A DNA stretch of 10,023 nt from Nymphaea colorata (GCF_008831285.2 NW_022205071.1:37501-47523), one strand, 5' to 3'; positions 1 through 8,391 are shown, counted from the stretch's first letter. Notes: generated by a model not told the origin, from the sequence alone. Numbers and translations: made by a program.

Positions 1-286
1 AGAGGGGAGAAGCCTCGTGCGAGGAGAGAGAGGGTGCCACACCAAATGCCAATCTCTGGATTAATTTTCGATTCCTTGTACATTGTGTTTACAGAATATA
101 TACCAAATATAATGCGAGCCCTAATTACATGTTAACCTAGCTCGCAACATAGTCTAATGTTAAAAATGCGCAAGGCACAACCCGCCTTGCTAGGTCTCTA
201 CTTCAAAACTCGATATTAACTTTAAATTAAGTAGCATAAAATGAAATCGGGCCTAGCGCCCAACATATAAAATTATCTACGAAAGT

Positions 287-309
287 CCCTAAGTCTTTCG
301 GACTTAGGG
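287..309. other. Perfect hairpin in U3 (3' LTR copy)
   Basis: The arms CCCTAAGTC (287-295) and GACTTAGGG (301-309) are a perfect 9-base inverted repeat around a 5-base loop. The matching copy in the 5' LTR is at 9686-9708 and is unchanged. In the minus-strand RNA it falls about 100 bases after the gag-pol stop codon. Its role is unknown. RNA structure near the 3' end of the message, or a protein-binding dyad in the promoter, are both possible. Confidence 0.6.
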
Positions 310-319
310 CGGGGACCTC

Positions 320-339
320 GTGTGGGTTACCGCCCACAC
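320..339. other. Second perfect hairpin in U3 (3' LTR copy)
   Basis: The arms GTGTGGG (320-326) and CCCACAC (333-339) form a perfect 7-base inverted repeat around a 6-base loop. It starts 11 bases from the neighbouring hairpin at 287-309. The 5' LTR copy at 9719-9738 is identical. The two hairpins side by side form a compact structured block just after the pol stop codon. Confidence 0.55.
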
Positions 340-411
340 TTCGGAACTTAGTGCGCGGGTCAAATCTGATTGATTCAGACCTGAACCTAAGCCTCTCGGC
401 TTTAGATAGGC

Positions 412-3400
412 TCAAGCGTTCGGGGAATTTGGACTCACGCTCGGATTATCCTGATCAAGCTCGGTGAGCCTCGCAACAGGTTCTAGAACGCCTTGAGTTC
501 CACCTGGTTTGAGCACTCTTTCGGACCTAGTTGCTCCTCCCACGCCGCCCACTGCAACTGTCTCGAGTGCTGACTTAGCCTCGCTTGGACCGTCTTCAAG
601 TTGACTTAACGATTGCGCCCACAAGTCCGAGGCTTTTCTCCTTGGTCGACTGGTTCCGGCCTGATCACGCCGAGCTGGGTCCGGACCTACATGTTGGTCC
701 GTAACAGATTCCCCCTCCCTAGAATGTGCTTGTCCTCGAGCGCTGGAGGAGGGAAAGCGATGAGCCACTGACCCAAACTCTTCCCAAGAGGTTCCTCTGT
801 CAGGCCCCTCCCATTCCACTAATACCTCATGCCGTGTTCTCCCTTGTCTCTGAACATATCTATGTTTAAGTATACGATAGGGAGTGGGCAAGTTGTCTCG
901 TTCCGGTATTTGCTCGATCACTGTAGGAACATCACCATGATGAAGCTTGAGCGTGGTGATATGGAAAACTGGGTGTACCATTGCTTCTCGTGGAAGTCCC
1001 AGTCGATAAGCCGCCTTTCCTACCTTTTGTAATACCGAAAACGGTCCATAATACCTCGGTAGTAGCTTAGAATAGGGTTGGCCCATTAACGATCGTTGCT
1101 TGAGGGGAAACCTCTTTAACCACACGTAATCACCCACTTCGAATTCTCGATCTTTTCGCCCTTTGTTGTAGACCTGTCTCATCCTGTTCTGGGCTTTGGC
1201 AATGTTTTGCTTGAGGGAGTCAAGTACTTCCTCACGGGTGCGTAGCTCGCAGTCTACATTGTCGTCGCCTGCTGTACCTCCTTCATATCGAGGGATACTT
1301 GGAGGTGGGGTCCCATACACACCTTCAAAAGGCATCATCCCTGTTGACGAATGTAAACTGGTGTTATAAGACCACTCTGCCCAAGGTAAGAATTTTACCC
1401 AAGTCTGTGGTCTTTCTCCTGCAAAACACCTCAAATAGGTCTCTAAGGATCGATTTACGATTTCGCTCTGCCCGTTTGTCTGTGGGTGATGGGCTGTGCT
1501 AAAATTTAGCATTGTACCCATAAGTTTCATATACTCCTGCCAGAATGCGCTAAGGAAAATAGAATCTCTGTCACAAACGACTGATTTTGGCATCCCGTGG
1601 AGCTTTCCGACGTATTCCTGGTACACGCTGGCCACCATTGGCCCTTGATACGACCTAGGCAAGGGAGCGAAGTGGCTGTACTTGGTCAGACGGTCCACTA
1701 CCACTAGCACAGCTTCCTTGCCTTCAGAACGGGGCATGGCATCAATAAAATCCATGGTCACATCGGTCCATGGTTTGGCTGGTATGGGGAGGGGAACCAA
1801 GTGCCCTGGAGGTCTAATGGCCTCGTATTTTTCCCTCTGGCATACCAGGCAACTCCGGATGTACCTTTGTACCTCTACCTTCATGCCACGCCACCAACAT
1901 TGGGCTTTAATTCTGCTTAGGGTTTTAGAAACCCCCTCATGACCCGCGGCAGGGGTGTCATGGAAATGACGCAGGAGTTCCTGCTTAAGCCCAGACTCTG
2001 GAGGAACCACTGCTCGGTTCTTCCTATATAATAGATTCCCTCTGACTGTATAGAAGGGAATGGATCCTGGATGTTGTTCTGTTGATGCACGGATTAGCCT
2101 TATGGACTGATCTGCTTGCTGTTCCTGGGCTAACCTATCCCAAACATCAGTTTCCACTACCGAAAGAGTCATGAACTGCTCAGTCAATCTAGAGAGAGAA
2201 TCGGCCGCTGTATTTTTCGGACCCTTTTTGTACTCTATTTCAAAATCGTATCCAAGCAGCTTTGCCAGCCAACGTTGTTGGGTAGGCGTGGATACTCTCT
2301 GTTTTAACATGTACTTCAGAGAATTTTGGTCCGTCTTGACTGTGAATCTGCGCCCTATAAGGTAGGGTCGCCATTTTTCAACTGCTAACACTATCGCTAG
2401 TAGTTCTTTCTCATAAGTAGAGAGAGGTTTCGCTCTACTTGTGAGTGCCTTAGACATATAAGCGATAGGGTGGCCTCCTTGACTAAGAACGGCCCCAATT
2501 CCAACCTCACATGCGTCTGTCTCTATTGTGAACTGCTGGTTGAAATCCGGAAGTGTAAGAACTGGCGCAGAGATAGGGGCAAGTTTTAACTTTTCAAAGG
2601 CTGCCCTAGCCTTATCCGACCACTGAAAGGCTCCTTTCTTGAGCATCTGGGTCAAAGGCTGTGCGATCAAACCGTATCCCTGTATGAAACGCCTATAGTA
2701 CCTAGTCAAACCGAGGAATCCACGGAGTCCTTTCAAGTCCTTAGGCAGTGGCCATTTCTGCATGGCTTCTAATTTTTCGGGGTCTGCCCGAACCCCTTGG
2801 TTGCACACTATGTGCCCTAGATAACCAATAGAAGGTTGTCCAAAGCTGCATTTGGACATCTTGGCGTATAATTGGTTATCTCTCAATACCTGAAGAGCAA
2901 CTGCGAGATGCTTCTGATGTGATTCTTCAGACTGACTGTAAATCAAGATGTCATCAAAGAAAACTAAGATGAAATCGCGGAGGTACTGTTTGAAGACGTC
3001 GTTCATGCACCTCTGAAATGTTGCTGGTGCATTTGTCAGACCAAATGGCATGACGAGGAACTCATAGTGCCCGTCATGCGTCCTGAAAGCGGTCTTGGGG
3101 ACGTCGTCCTTGTACATACGAATTTGATGATAGCCGGCTCGTAAGTCGATCTTGGAGAAAATATTTGCTCCGGCTAGTTCATCCAATAACTCGTCAATTA
3201 CCGGTATGGGATGTCTATCCTTCACGGTGGCTTCATTCAAGGCGCGATAATCTACACAGAAGCGCCAGGTGTTGTCTTTCTTCTTCACAAGTAGGACCGG
3301 TGAAGAGAAAGGGCTGCTACTTGGTTGCACAATGCCACTTTCCAACATTTCTTTAACCAGACGCTCGATTTCAACCTTCTGGTTATATCCATACCGATAG

Positions 3401-5586
3401 GGGCGCACATTAACCGGTTCTGCCCCTTGAGTCATTATGATCCTATGGTCATAGGATCTCTGTGGTGGAAGCCCCTTAGGCTCCTCAAAGACGTCCTCAT
3501 ATTGATCCAGCACCAGCTGAATTCGTTCTGGCACTACCTCTTTCTGCTCTTCTTTTTCTGGCACATCGGTAGCGAGTGCCATTACCCAACACGCGGGCTG
3601 CTCGGCTTCAATTGCCCGAAGTGCAGCCTTGGGACGAGTTGTGCTGGTTAAGCCCTGTAGCGTCATGGGCTCTTCGTCGCCGTCGGGAGTGAAGGTCATG
3701 CTGAAGTTCTTCACATCCCAAGATATGATGCCAAGCGTGAAAAACCATGGCATCCCGAGAATAAGATCCACTCCATCTAAAGGAATGACTAAGAAGTCGA
3801 TCTTGAATGGTTTTCTCTTGATCACAACTTCTATGCCTCTCCCTTCGTTATGGCACTTTAATCTCATACCCCCTCCCACGATTATAGTTTGGGGGTGGCT
3901 TGATTCAAGGGAGACATTGCATCTACGTGCGGCTTCCTCTGTTAGGAAGTTCTTGGTTGCTCCATTATCAAGCAAAATTAAGACCTTATGTCCGTTTATC
4001 CTCCCAAATACCCTGAATGAGTTGGGCTTGTTGGGATCTTGCATTGAATGCAGAGACTCTGCCTCGGTTGGCTTTTCTTCTTTGGCGGGAGTCTCTTCAA
4101 TCCGGACTTCTTTCTTTTTCTCGGCTTGTTTTGCTCGCCTCTTGGTAACTACTTCCTCATCTGACGAGGACGAGCTGGTCTCATACGGCATTGTAGACGA
4201 ATCGCTACATGAACTGGACTCGTCATCGCTCACCACCTGTACCCTGTAATAAGTTGGGCACTGATGGTTCTTGTCCCATTTTCCCTCACATCTGTAGCAC
4301 AGGCCTTTACGCCTGAACTCTTCAATCTGTTTCGGTGTGAGGTAACGCGTTGGTGGTTTTCGGCCTTGCCCCTGGTTTGGGCCTTGTGGTGGCCGATATT
4401 CGCTCCCTCTTCGGAAGGGAGTTGGTTCCTTCCCTCTAATTCGAGAACCAGAGGAGTAGGAAGGTCTTCTCCTCTGTTTGTCCATCTTGTGAGCCTTCTT
4501 CTCGGCTCTCTTCTCCTCTATTTGCTCTTCGTAGAGGCGGGCCATGGCAAAACATTCTTCTAGCCTGTTGAAGCGGTGAATTTTCAATTCTCTCTTCACT
4601 TCGCTTTTAAGGCCGCCCTTGAACGCTCCGATGAGGGATTTTTCTGGCCACTGGACCATGCTAGCCAACCTCTCAAATTGACGTTGGTAGGCTGCTACGG
4701 TTGTGGATTGTACCAGATTTTTAAGGTCCTCATCATAATCGATGAATGTTGAATCTCCGAACTGTAATTGGAGACTCGCCTTGTACTTCTCCCAAGTTGG
4801 ATCTGCCGTCTTATGATCGAACCACAAATAATGGGTTGTGGCCTCACCTGTCATGTTTGCAGTGGCAATTTCAATCCACTCTTCTTGGGGTACACGATGG
4901 CACAAGAAGTACCTCTCGGCCATGAATAGCCACTCCCGTAAGTGCTCCCCATTGAATTTGGGAAACTCATAACGAACTGTGGGAGTTCGCCTCTCATCTT
5001 GAAGCTGACGTTGTGCTCTTCTAGGACGTAGAGGAGATTCGTCCTGTTCCCCTTCTGAATCGTAGTAGGTGCGATTCATTCTGCTGCTAGCGAATCTTTG
5101 CACTCTTGGCGTTCTATAATATTCGCTAGTGGGCTCAATGGGCTGTCGCTCTGGCGGGGGACCCATGTGTAAAAGTCTGCCCCCTTCTGTACTTGTTCCG
5201 ATGTGGGAGAGATTGTTCGGGTCTATCTCAGTATCGGTGGGGTAGGTAGGAGCACCTAACACACCTTTGCCTTTGTTCGGACCCTGAGTGGTCCTTTCCC
5301 CTCCTGGGTTCTGGTTGGCAGCTAACTGCTTCAAAAGACCTCGAATCTCGTCCATTTCGTTTTGCCGCTCTCGGTTTTGTCTTTCCATTTCACGTTTGCG
5401 GGCTTGATCGGATTTGCTCATATCATTTCTCATTTGCAACAGCTCTTTTTGAATGTTTAGTATCCTGCCCATTGCATAGTTGGGAACTGGTCCCGCTTGT
5501 GTGCTTGGAGCTTCCTCGGGTTGGTCATTGAGGGGCTCCTCAAGGACAGGCTCATCGGGATTAAACTGTTTCTTTGACTTGCCCAT
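412..5586 (-). CDS. gag-pol: Gag-Pol polyprotein (Gag, protease, RT, RNase H, integrase, chromodomain)
   Basis: This 1724-residue frame makes the capsid and all replication enzymes. An acidic N-terminus and probable coiled coil (about 44-93) lead into the Gag capsid-like domain (about 206-370) and a knuckle of the CX2CX7HXC type (430-443). An acidic serine-rich linker follows. The protease motif is DNG (540-542), where DSG or DTG is usual. Reverse transcriptase (about 735-925) has FFDD at 876-879. RNase H acids are D1024, E1061 and D1086. The integrase zinc finger uses H1209, H1216, C1246 and C1249, and its catalytic triad is D1279, D1339 and E1375 with 35-residue spacing. A chromodomain (about 1570-1609, W1592, W1601) ends the recognisable protein. 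The last 97 residues are read from the 3' LTR and look low-complexity. The start is the first AUG after the primer site, with A at -3 and G at +4. There is no frameshift or internal stop, so one polyprotein is expected, cleaved by its own protease. No env-like frame follows. Confidence 0.97.
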   Translation of the reverse strand: MGKSKKQFNPDEPVLEEPLNDQPEEAPSTQAGPVPNYAMGRILNIQKELLQMRNDMSKSDQARKREMERQNRERQNEMDEIRGLLKQLAANQNPGGERTTQGPNKGKGVLGAPTYPTDTEIDPNNLSHIGTSTEGGRLLHMGPPPERQPIEPTSEYYRTPRVQRFASSRMNRTYYDSEGEQDESPLRPRRAQRQLQDERRTPTVRYEFPKFNGEHLREWLFMAERYFLCHRVPQEEWIEIATANMTGEATTHYLWFDHKTADPTWEKYKASLQLQFGDSTFIDYDEDLKNLVQSTTVAAYQRQFERLASMVQWPEKSLIGAFKGGLKSEVKRELKIHRFNRLEECFAMARLYEEQIEEKRAEKKAHKMDKQRRRPSYSSGSRIRGKEPTPFRRGSEYRPPQGPNQGQGRKPPTRYLTPKQIEEFRRKGLCYRCEGKWDKNHQCPTYYRVQVVSDDESSSCSDSSTMPYETSSSSSDEEVVTKRRAKQAEKKKEVRIEETPAKEEKPTEAESLHSMQDPNKPNSFRVFGRINGHKVLILLDNGATKNFLTEEAARRCNVSLESSHPQTIIVGGGMRLKCHNEGRGIEVVIKRKPFKIDFLVIPLDGVDLILGMPWFFTLGIISWDVKNFSMTFTPDGDEEPMTLQGLTSTTRPKAALRAIEAEQPACWVMALATDVPEKEEQKEVVPERIQLVLDQYEDVFEEPKGLPPQRSYDHRIIMTQGAEPVNVRPYRYGYNQKVEIERLVKEMLESGIVQPSSSPFSSPVLLVKKKDNTWRFCVDYRALNEATVKDRHPIPVIDELLDELAGANIFSKIDLRAGYHQIRMYKDDVPKTAFRTHDGHYEFLVMPFGLTNAPATFQRCMNDVFKQYLRDFILVFFDDILIYSQSEESHQKHLAVALQVLRDNQLYAKMSKCSFGQPSIGYLGHIVCNQGVRADPEKLEAMQKWPLPKDLKGLRGFLGLTRYYRRFIQGYGLIAQPLTQMLKKGAFQWSDKARAAFEKLKLAPISAPVLTLPDFNQQFTIETDACEVGIGAVLSQGGHPIAYMSKALTSRAKPLSTYEKELLAIVLAVEKWRPYLIGRRFTVKTDQNSLKYMLKQRVSTPTQQRWLAKLLGYDFEIEYKKGPKNTAADSLSRLTEQFMTLSVVETDVWDRLAQEQQADQSIRLIRASTEQHPGSIPFYTVRGNLLYRKNRAVVPPESGLKQELLRHFHDTPAAGHEGVSKTLSRIKAQCWWRGMKVEVQRYIRSCLVCQREKYEAIRPPGHLVPLPIPAKPWTDVTMDFIDAMPRSEGKEAVLVVVDRLTKYSHFAPLPRSYQGPMVASVYQEYVGKLHGMPKSVVCDRDSIFLSAFWQEYMKLMGTMLNFSTAHHPQTNGQSEIVNRSLETYLRCFAGERPQTWVKFLPWAEWSYNTSLHSSTGMMPFEGVYGTPPPSIPRYEGGTAGDDNVDCELRTREEVLDSLKQNIAKAQNRMRQVYNKGRKDREFEVGDYVWLKRFPLKQRSLMGQPYSKLLPRYYGPFSVLQKVGKAAYRLGLPREAMVHPVFHITTLKLHHGDVPTVIEQIPERDNLPTPYRILKHRYVQRQGRTRHEVLVEWEGPDRGTSWEEFGSVAHRFPSSSARGQAHSREGESVTDQHVGPDPARRDQAGTSRPRRKASDLWAQSLSQLEDGPSEAKSALETVAVGGVGGATRSERVLKPGGTQGVLEPVARLTELDQDNPSVSPNSPNA
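707..720 (-). other. Polypurine tract (plus-strand primer site)
   Basis: The minus strand reads AGGGAGGGGGAATC, directly followed by the LTR start TGTTACGG at 706. This is the RNase H-resistant primer for second-strand DNA synthesis in LTR retrotransposons. It lies inside the gag-pol frame, coding about residues 1623-1627, so it has a protein-coding role as well. Confidence 0.88.
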
Positions 5587-5827
5587 AGTTGTTTAGGGCC
5601 GGGTATAGTCAAAGAACTACCGAAGACAAAAAAAATCCTAGCTAAAATTCCAAAACTGACACGCTGCCACTCTCAAGCGAGAAGCCGCTGTCCGACTCCT
5701 AAAACTGCTGGCTGATCCCTGACCGAAGACCTGATCTGCCGACTGACTCTGCCCTACTGCCCTACGCTGCCGCTGCCTTGGCTGCCGGTAGCGCGTTTAG
5801 AGGCAAGGGAGACGGGTTGGCCCGCCT

Positions 5828-5859
5828 AGTGCCGCGCTTCGCCTAAGCGCCTCGGCACT
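5828..5859. other. Long leader hairpin with one bulge
   Basis: AGTGCC plus GCGCTT (5828-5839) pair with AAGCGC (5845-5850) and GGCACT (5854-5859). This gives a 12-base-pair stem with a 3-base bulge (5851-5853) and a 5-base loop. It lies in the leader about 240 bases before the gag start. A packaging or dimerisation element is a reasonable guess, not shown. Confidence 0.5.
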
Positions 5860-5969
5860 CCCACTTCGCCCACGGCCGGGCTTTTACAAGCCTAAATCAC
5901 CGCACCCTCCTGGTGCCTTGGTGACGAACCGGGAGCTCGGCTGCCCTCGGGTGCACGGAATGTACAGCC

Positions 5970-5998
5970 CTTTACTTGCTAAAGGTGAGCAAGCAAAG
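5970..5998. other. Leader inverted repeat, 11-base arms with one mismatch
   Basis: CTTTACTTGCT (5970-5980) and AGCAAGCAAAG (5988-5998) pair with a single mismatch around a 7-base loop. It lies in the leader between the primer-binding site and gag. The function is unknown. Confidence 0.4.
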
Positions 5999-6197
5999 CC
6001 CTAAACCGTACGAAGACGGAAATCGCGGGGACTCCAAAAATCAAAATCTGCTCTAGAAAGCCGGAAATAAACTGACTAGAAAACCAAAAGAAGTCCACTG
6101 TCTCGCTGGAAATCTGAAAAGAAGACCGTCTGCACTGCCGTTGATGAAGCTTCTTCGTAGGTCCAAGTGCTCAAACCGACGGTGTTCCTCAAGATTC

Positions 6198-6209
6198 GCT
6201 CTGATACCA
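6198..6209 (-). other. Primer-binding site for initiator methionine tRNA
   Basis: The minus strand reads TGGTATCAGAGC, the complement of the 3' end of plant initiator methionine tRNA. It sits two bases (AT) inside the 5' LTR end at 6212, the normal place for priming first-strand DNA synthesis. This primer is the commonest one in plant Ty3/gypsy and Ty1/copia elements. It also fixes the element's direction and the inner LTR boundary. Confidence 0.95.
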
Positions 6210-7380
6210 ATTGTTAGGATCTCACCTCCTAGGCTAGAATAACCCGACCAGTGCGATCCTAAACTTCCCAGGACCTTCTTGAGGCCTATTCTAAAAACCG
6301 AAAACCTAGGTAATTACACAAATGATCTACCCGGCCGGACAGGACCCCGGCGCAAAACCCGATAGGTAAGGAGATACACGTGTAGGTTACCCGAATCCCA
6401 AAAATTCCTAACTAAGTCTGCCTACTACAAAAACAATAACAGGGTCGTGAGGCCTTTACAATTCACGAGCGATACAAGACAACACTCGATCTCACTCACA
6501 AACCACGCAAACCACACCCAACAGAAAGAAATAGGTGGTCTGGCTCCTTGTGGTCGTGTCTCGGGCACAGTGCCCTCGAGGTACCTCACGGGGGAGCTAG
6601 GCCGAAGCCAAGGCTAAAACAGAAATGCTGAAAATAAACTAATATGCTACCTAAAACTGAAAGCAAATCCCACCCGGAGCTACAAGGGGGATAGGAGAGG
6701 ATACCGGCCAAGGATCACCCTTGGCGTAGCCGGATAAGGTCTCGGGGTGATGACCTGCCCCCGAGCACTGCAGCTCACAGAACAGGAAGACCGGCTGAGG
6801 CGTGCCTCCACGTAGCCTGCTGCTCGGACTGACCGCTGCCGGAAGGCACTGACGGCCGGTCGCGCGCTGGTGGTCGGGTCGACTGCCGAGGTCTGGTCGC
6901 TGCTCACTGGCTATGGCCGCTGCCTGTTGCGGCCAATAGTCCTGCTGCGGCAGTGCTGGTGTCGGCAGAAGCTGCCGCCGACGCTCGCTAAGCCGTGGGA
7001 TAGGACGCACGCCGAGGACGAGGAAGCTGCCGCGGACTGCTACGGACAACGCTGACGATGACGCCTGGAGCGCTTGGTTGCTATCGGAACGAGGCCGCCT
7101 GCCTGGACCAAGTCGCCTATCGGGCTGCCGCCGATGTGTTGCTGCTGCGCGCTGAAGACGACAGAACCGGGCCGGAAGGACCGCCGGGATTGCCGAGGGG
7201 GGCTGCTGTCACAGAGACAACGCCTACCTGCCTATCTCCGGGATGTGGCTCGGCCGCGTGCGCCGGTGGATGCCGGCGAGGAGGAAGTGGCCGCTGTAAG
7301 GGCCGGCGAGCCGGCTGAACCTAATCCTATCTAAGGCTGGGCTGGCTGGGTTCGGCTGGGCTCTACTAGGTGGTAGGTCT

Positions 7381-7768
7381 AGTCAAGCGGGTTCGGGACA
7401 GGGTAGGCTTGGTCAAATGGGGTTTAGGTTCAGTCAAGGGTTGACCTAGCTAATAGGTTGGTCCCGTAGGGGAGGCTAAGGTCGAGCCTAAGCTCACGGT
7501 GTTGGTCAGCGATGACCTAATGCGGAGGGTTTAACTAACTAGGTGGTTGACTAAATGGACCGAGTCAATGGGTCCGGGTCAAGTAGGTCAAGGGTCACTC
7601 GAGGTAGGCTCGAGTCGCTAAGGGAGGTTACCAACAAAGTGGGCTCGGTGGAATAGTTGACCTAGTTTGACTAAGGCTAAAGGTCAATGCCGATCTAGGT
7701 TGGCTCGGTAGAGGTTTAGCCTAGGTGCAGGTTCGGTGCGGGAGGTTGCCTAGTGGGTTCGGTTGACT
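7381..7768. repeat. Cluster of 12 TTGACY (W-box-like) motifs in the LTR
   Basis: TTGACC or TTGACT occurs on the plus strand at 7441, 7547, 7657, 7667 and 7763. It occurs on the minus strand at 7381, 7411, 7432, 7563, 7577, 7586 and 7682 (plus-strand start positions). Chance expectation in 388 bases is about 0.4 on both strands together. TTGACY is the core site of plant WRKY factors. The surrounding sequence is also a degenerate GGTT/GGTC/CTAGG-rich repeat, so the cluster could be a by-product of repeat growth. It would lie downstream of the predicted start site, inside the transcribed leader. Confidence 0.55.
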
Positions 7769-7799
7769 GGGTTGGTCTTACCCAGGGATTGCACCGATG

Positions 7800-7815
7800 C
7801 TTGCCACGTGGCAAG
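7800..7815. promoter_or_regulatory. 16-base perfect palindrome centred on a G-box
   Basis: CTTGCCACGTGGCAAG is its own reverse complement and has CACGTG (7805-7810) at its centre. G-boxes are bound by plant bZIP and bHLH factors. Further CACGTG cores in this LTR are at 6377, 7986, 8240 and 8755, about five where one is expected. Regulatory use is inference. Confidence 0.5.
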
Positions 7816-7936
7816 ATGAACGGACACGACAGAAAGAGCTAGAATAATACTAGCTATTAGGAATAGAGTTCGGATTCTCGCCTAAGTGTTAGGGAGAAGC
7901 TCGACAAGGAGGGAGAGGAGATTGGGGCGAAGGGCC

Positions 7937-8391
7937 AGGTGGCGCTCTCGAGTGAGCTCGAGTGAGGCCAAGGCTGAGATGGGGACACGTGGATCAGATC
8001 TACGGTGGAGAGGAGGTGCGGATCAGGTCAAGAGGAAAAGAAGGAAACGGTAGAGGAAGAATAGGCATGGTGGCGCGAGGTGGCAAGGCTTCCAAAAACG
8101 ATGGAGGCTAGATCCGAGAAAAGAGGCAAGGGGACCTCGCAGGGTCTGGCTGGAGGACAAGTGGCGAGGCGCGGGACAAAGGGGGTAGCTGGCAGGTGAG
8201 GTGGCGAGTGAGGTGGCAGAGGACTGGCTCGGATTGCAACACGTGTCAAGATGAACGCGTGAGGATCCTTGCGATCTAGGGTTGACGCGATGAAGGTGGC
8301 GAGGAGCTGGAAGGGAGCGGCGGCTGCGGTATTGATTCCAGATTTGGTGGAGCAGCTGATTGCGAGCTGATCCTGGATAGGGACAGGTGGC
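7937..8391. repeat. Short G-rich repeat region (AGGTGGC word, small tandem repeats)
   Basis: AGGTGGC occurs on the plus strand at 7937, 8078, 8199, 8211, 8294 and 8385. GTGAGGTGGC is repeated two bases apart at 8196-8205 and 8208-8217. A perfect 10-base tandem repeat, CTCGAGTGAG, lies at 7947-7966. It looks like low-grade minisatellite growth in R/U5. In the RNA this is a C- and pyrimidine-rich stretch. Confidence 0.45.
8000..8068 (-). CDS. Possible upstream ORF, 22 codons
   Basis: This is one of only two ATG-initiated frames in the predicted leader. The start at 8068 has a strong context (GCCACC just before the ATG, C after it) and the frame stops at 8002-8000. The peptide is proline-rich and leucine-rich and resembles nothing I know. 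If translated it would sit about 2.4 kb before gag and could lower or time gag initiation. It could equally be a chance leftover. Confidence 0.2.
   Translation of the reverse strand: MPILPLPFPSFPLDLIRTSSPP

Larger units (their letters stand above)
1..706 (-). repeat. 3' LTR, first 706 bases (U3 and start of R), cut by the window edge
   Basis: On the minus strand this LTR starts at 706 with TGTTACGG, directly after the polypurine tract. Bases 1-629 match 9404-10023 almost exactly. By hand alignment there are about 9 substitutions and 9 one-base gaps, and every gap is a missing base in the right-hand copy. The part present should be the U3 region, with a TATA-like box at about 95-102 matching the one in the 5' LTR, plus the first bases of R. 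About 3.2 kb of this LTR lies off the left edge. The first 295 bases (706 to 412) also code for the end of gag-pol. Two perfect hairpins sit just after the stop codon. Confidence 0.93.
5587..6192 (-). other. Internal part of the 5' untranslated leader
   Basis: This 606-base stretch between the gag start and the primer-binding site has no ATG on the transcribed strand. It holds no supported coding frame. It should be transcribed and would be the natural place for dimerisation and RNA-packaging signals, though none can be named from sequence alone. Two inverted repeats are visible, at 5828-5859 and 5970-5998. Confidence 0.75.

Noticed and set aside
227-415. 62-codon minus-strand frame just after gag-pol, possible env or accessory gene
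   Set aside because: It needs a TTG start, overlaps the pol stop, and its 5' LTR copy carries several one-base gaps. No recognisable domain.
1-629. Segmental tandem duplication of 9.4 kb
   Set aside because: The repeat boundaries fit LTRs: polypurine tract and TGTTA at 706, TAACA and primer site at 6212. A duplication is not needed to explain them.
3629-4249. 206-codon plus-strand open frame
   Set aside because: Lies wholly antisense to the Gag-protease part of a clear gag-pol gene; no domain seen. The other plus-strand frames within 829-4563 are shadows of the same kind.
6198-6209. Possible tRNA gene fragment (3' end of initiator Met tRNA)
   Set aside because: Only the 12 acceptor-end bases match, and they sit exactly at the primer-binding position.
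6651-7334. Overlapping open frames on both strands in a GC-rich part of the LTR
   Set aside because: High GC content leaves few stops, the minus-strand frames lack ATG, and frames overlap in several phases. No protein family signature.
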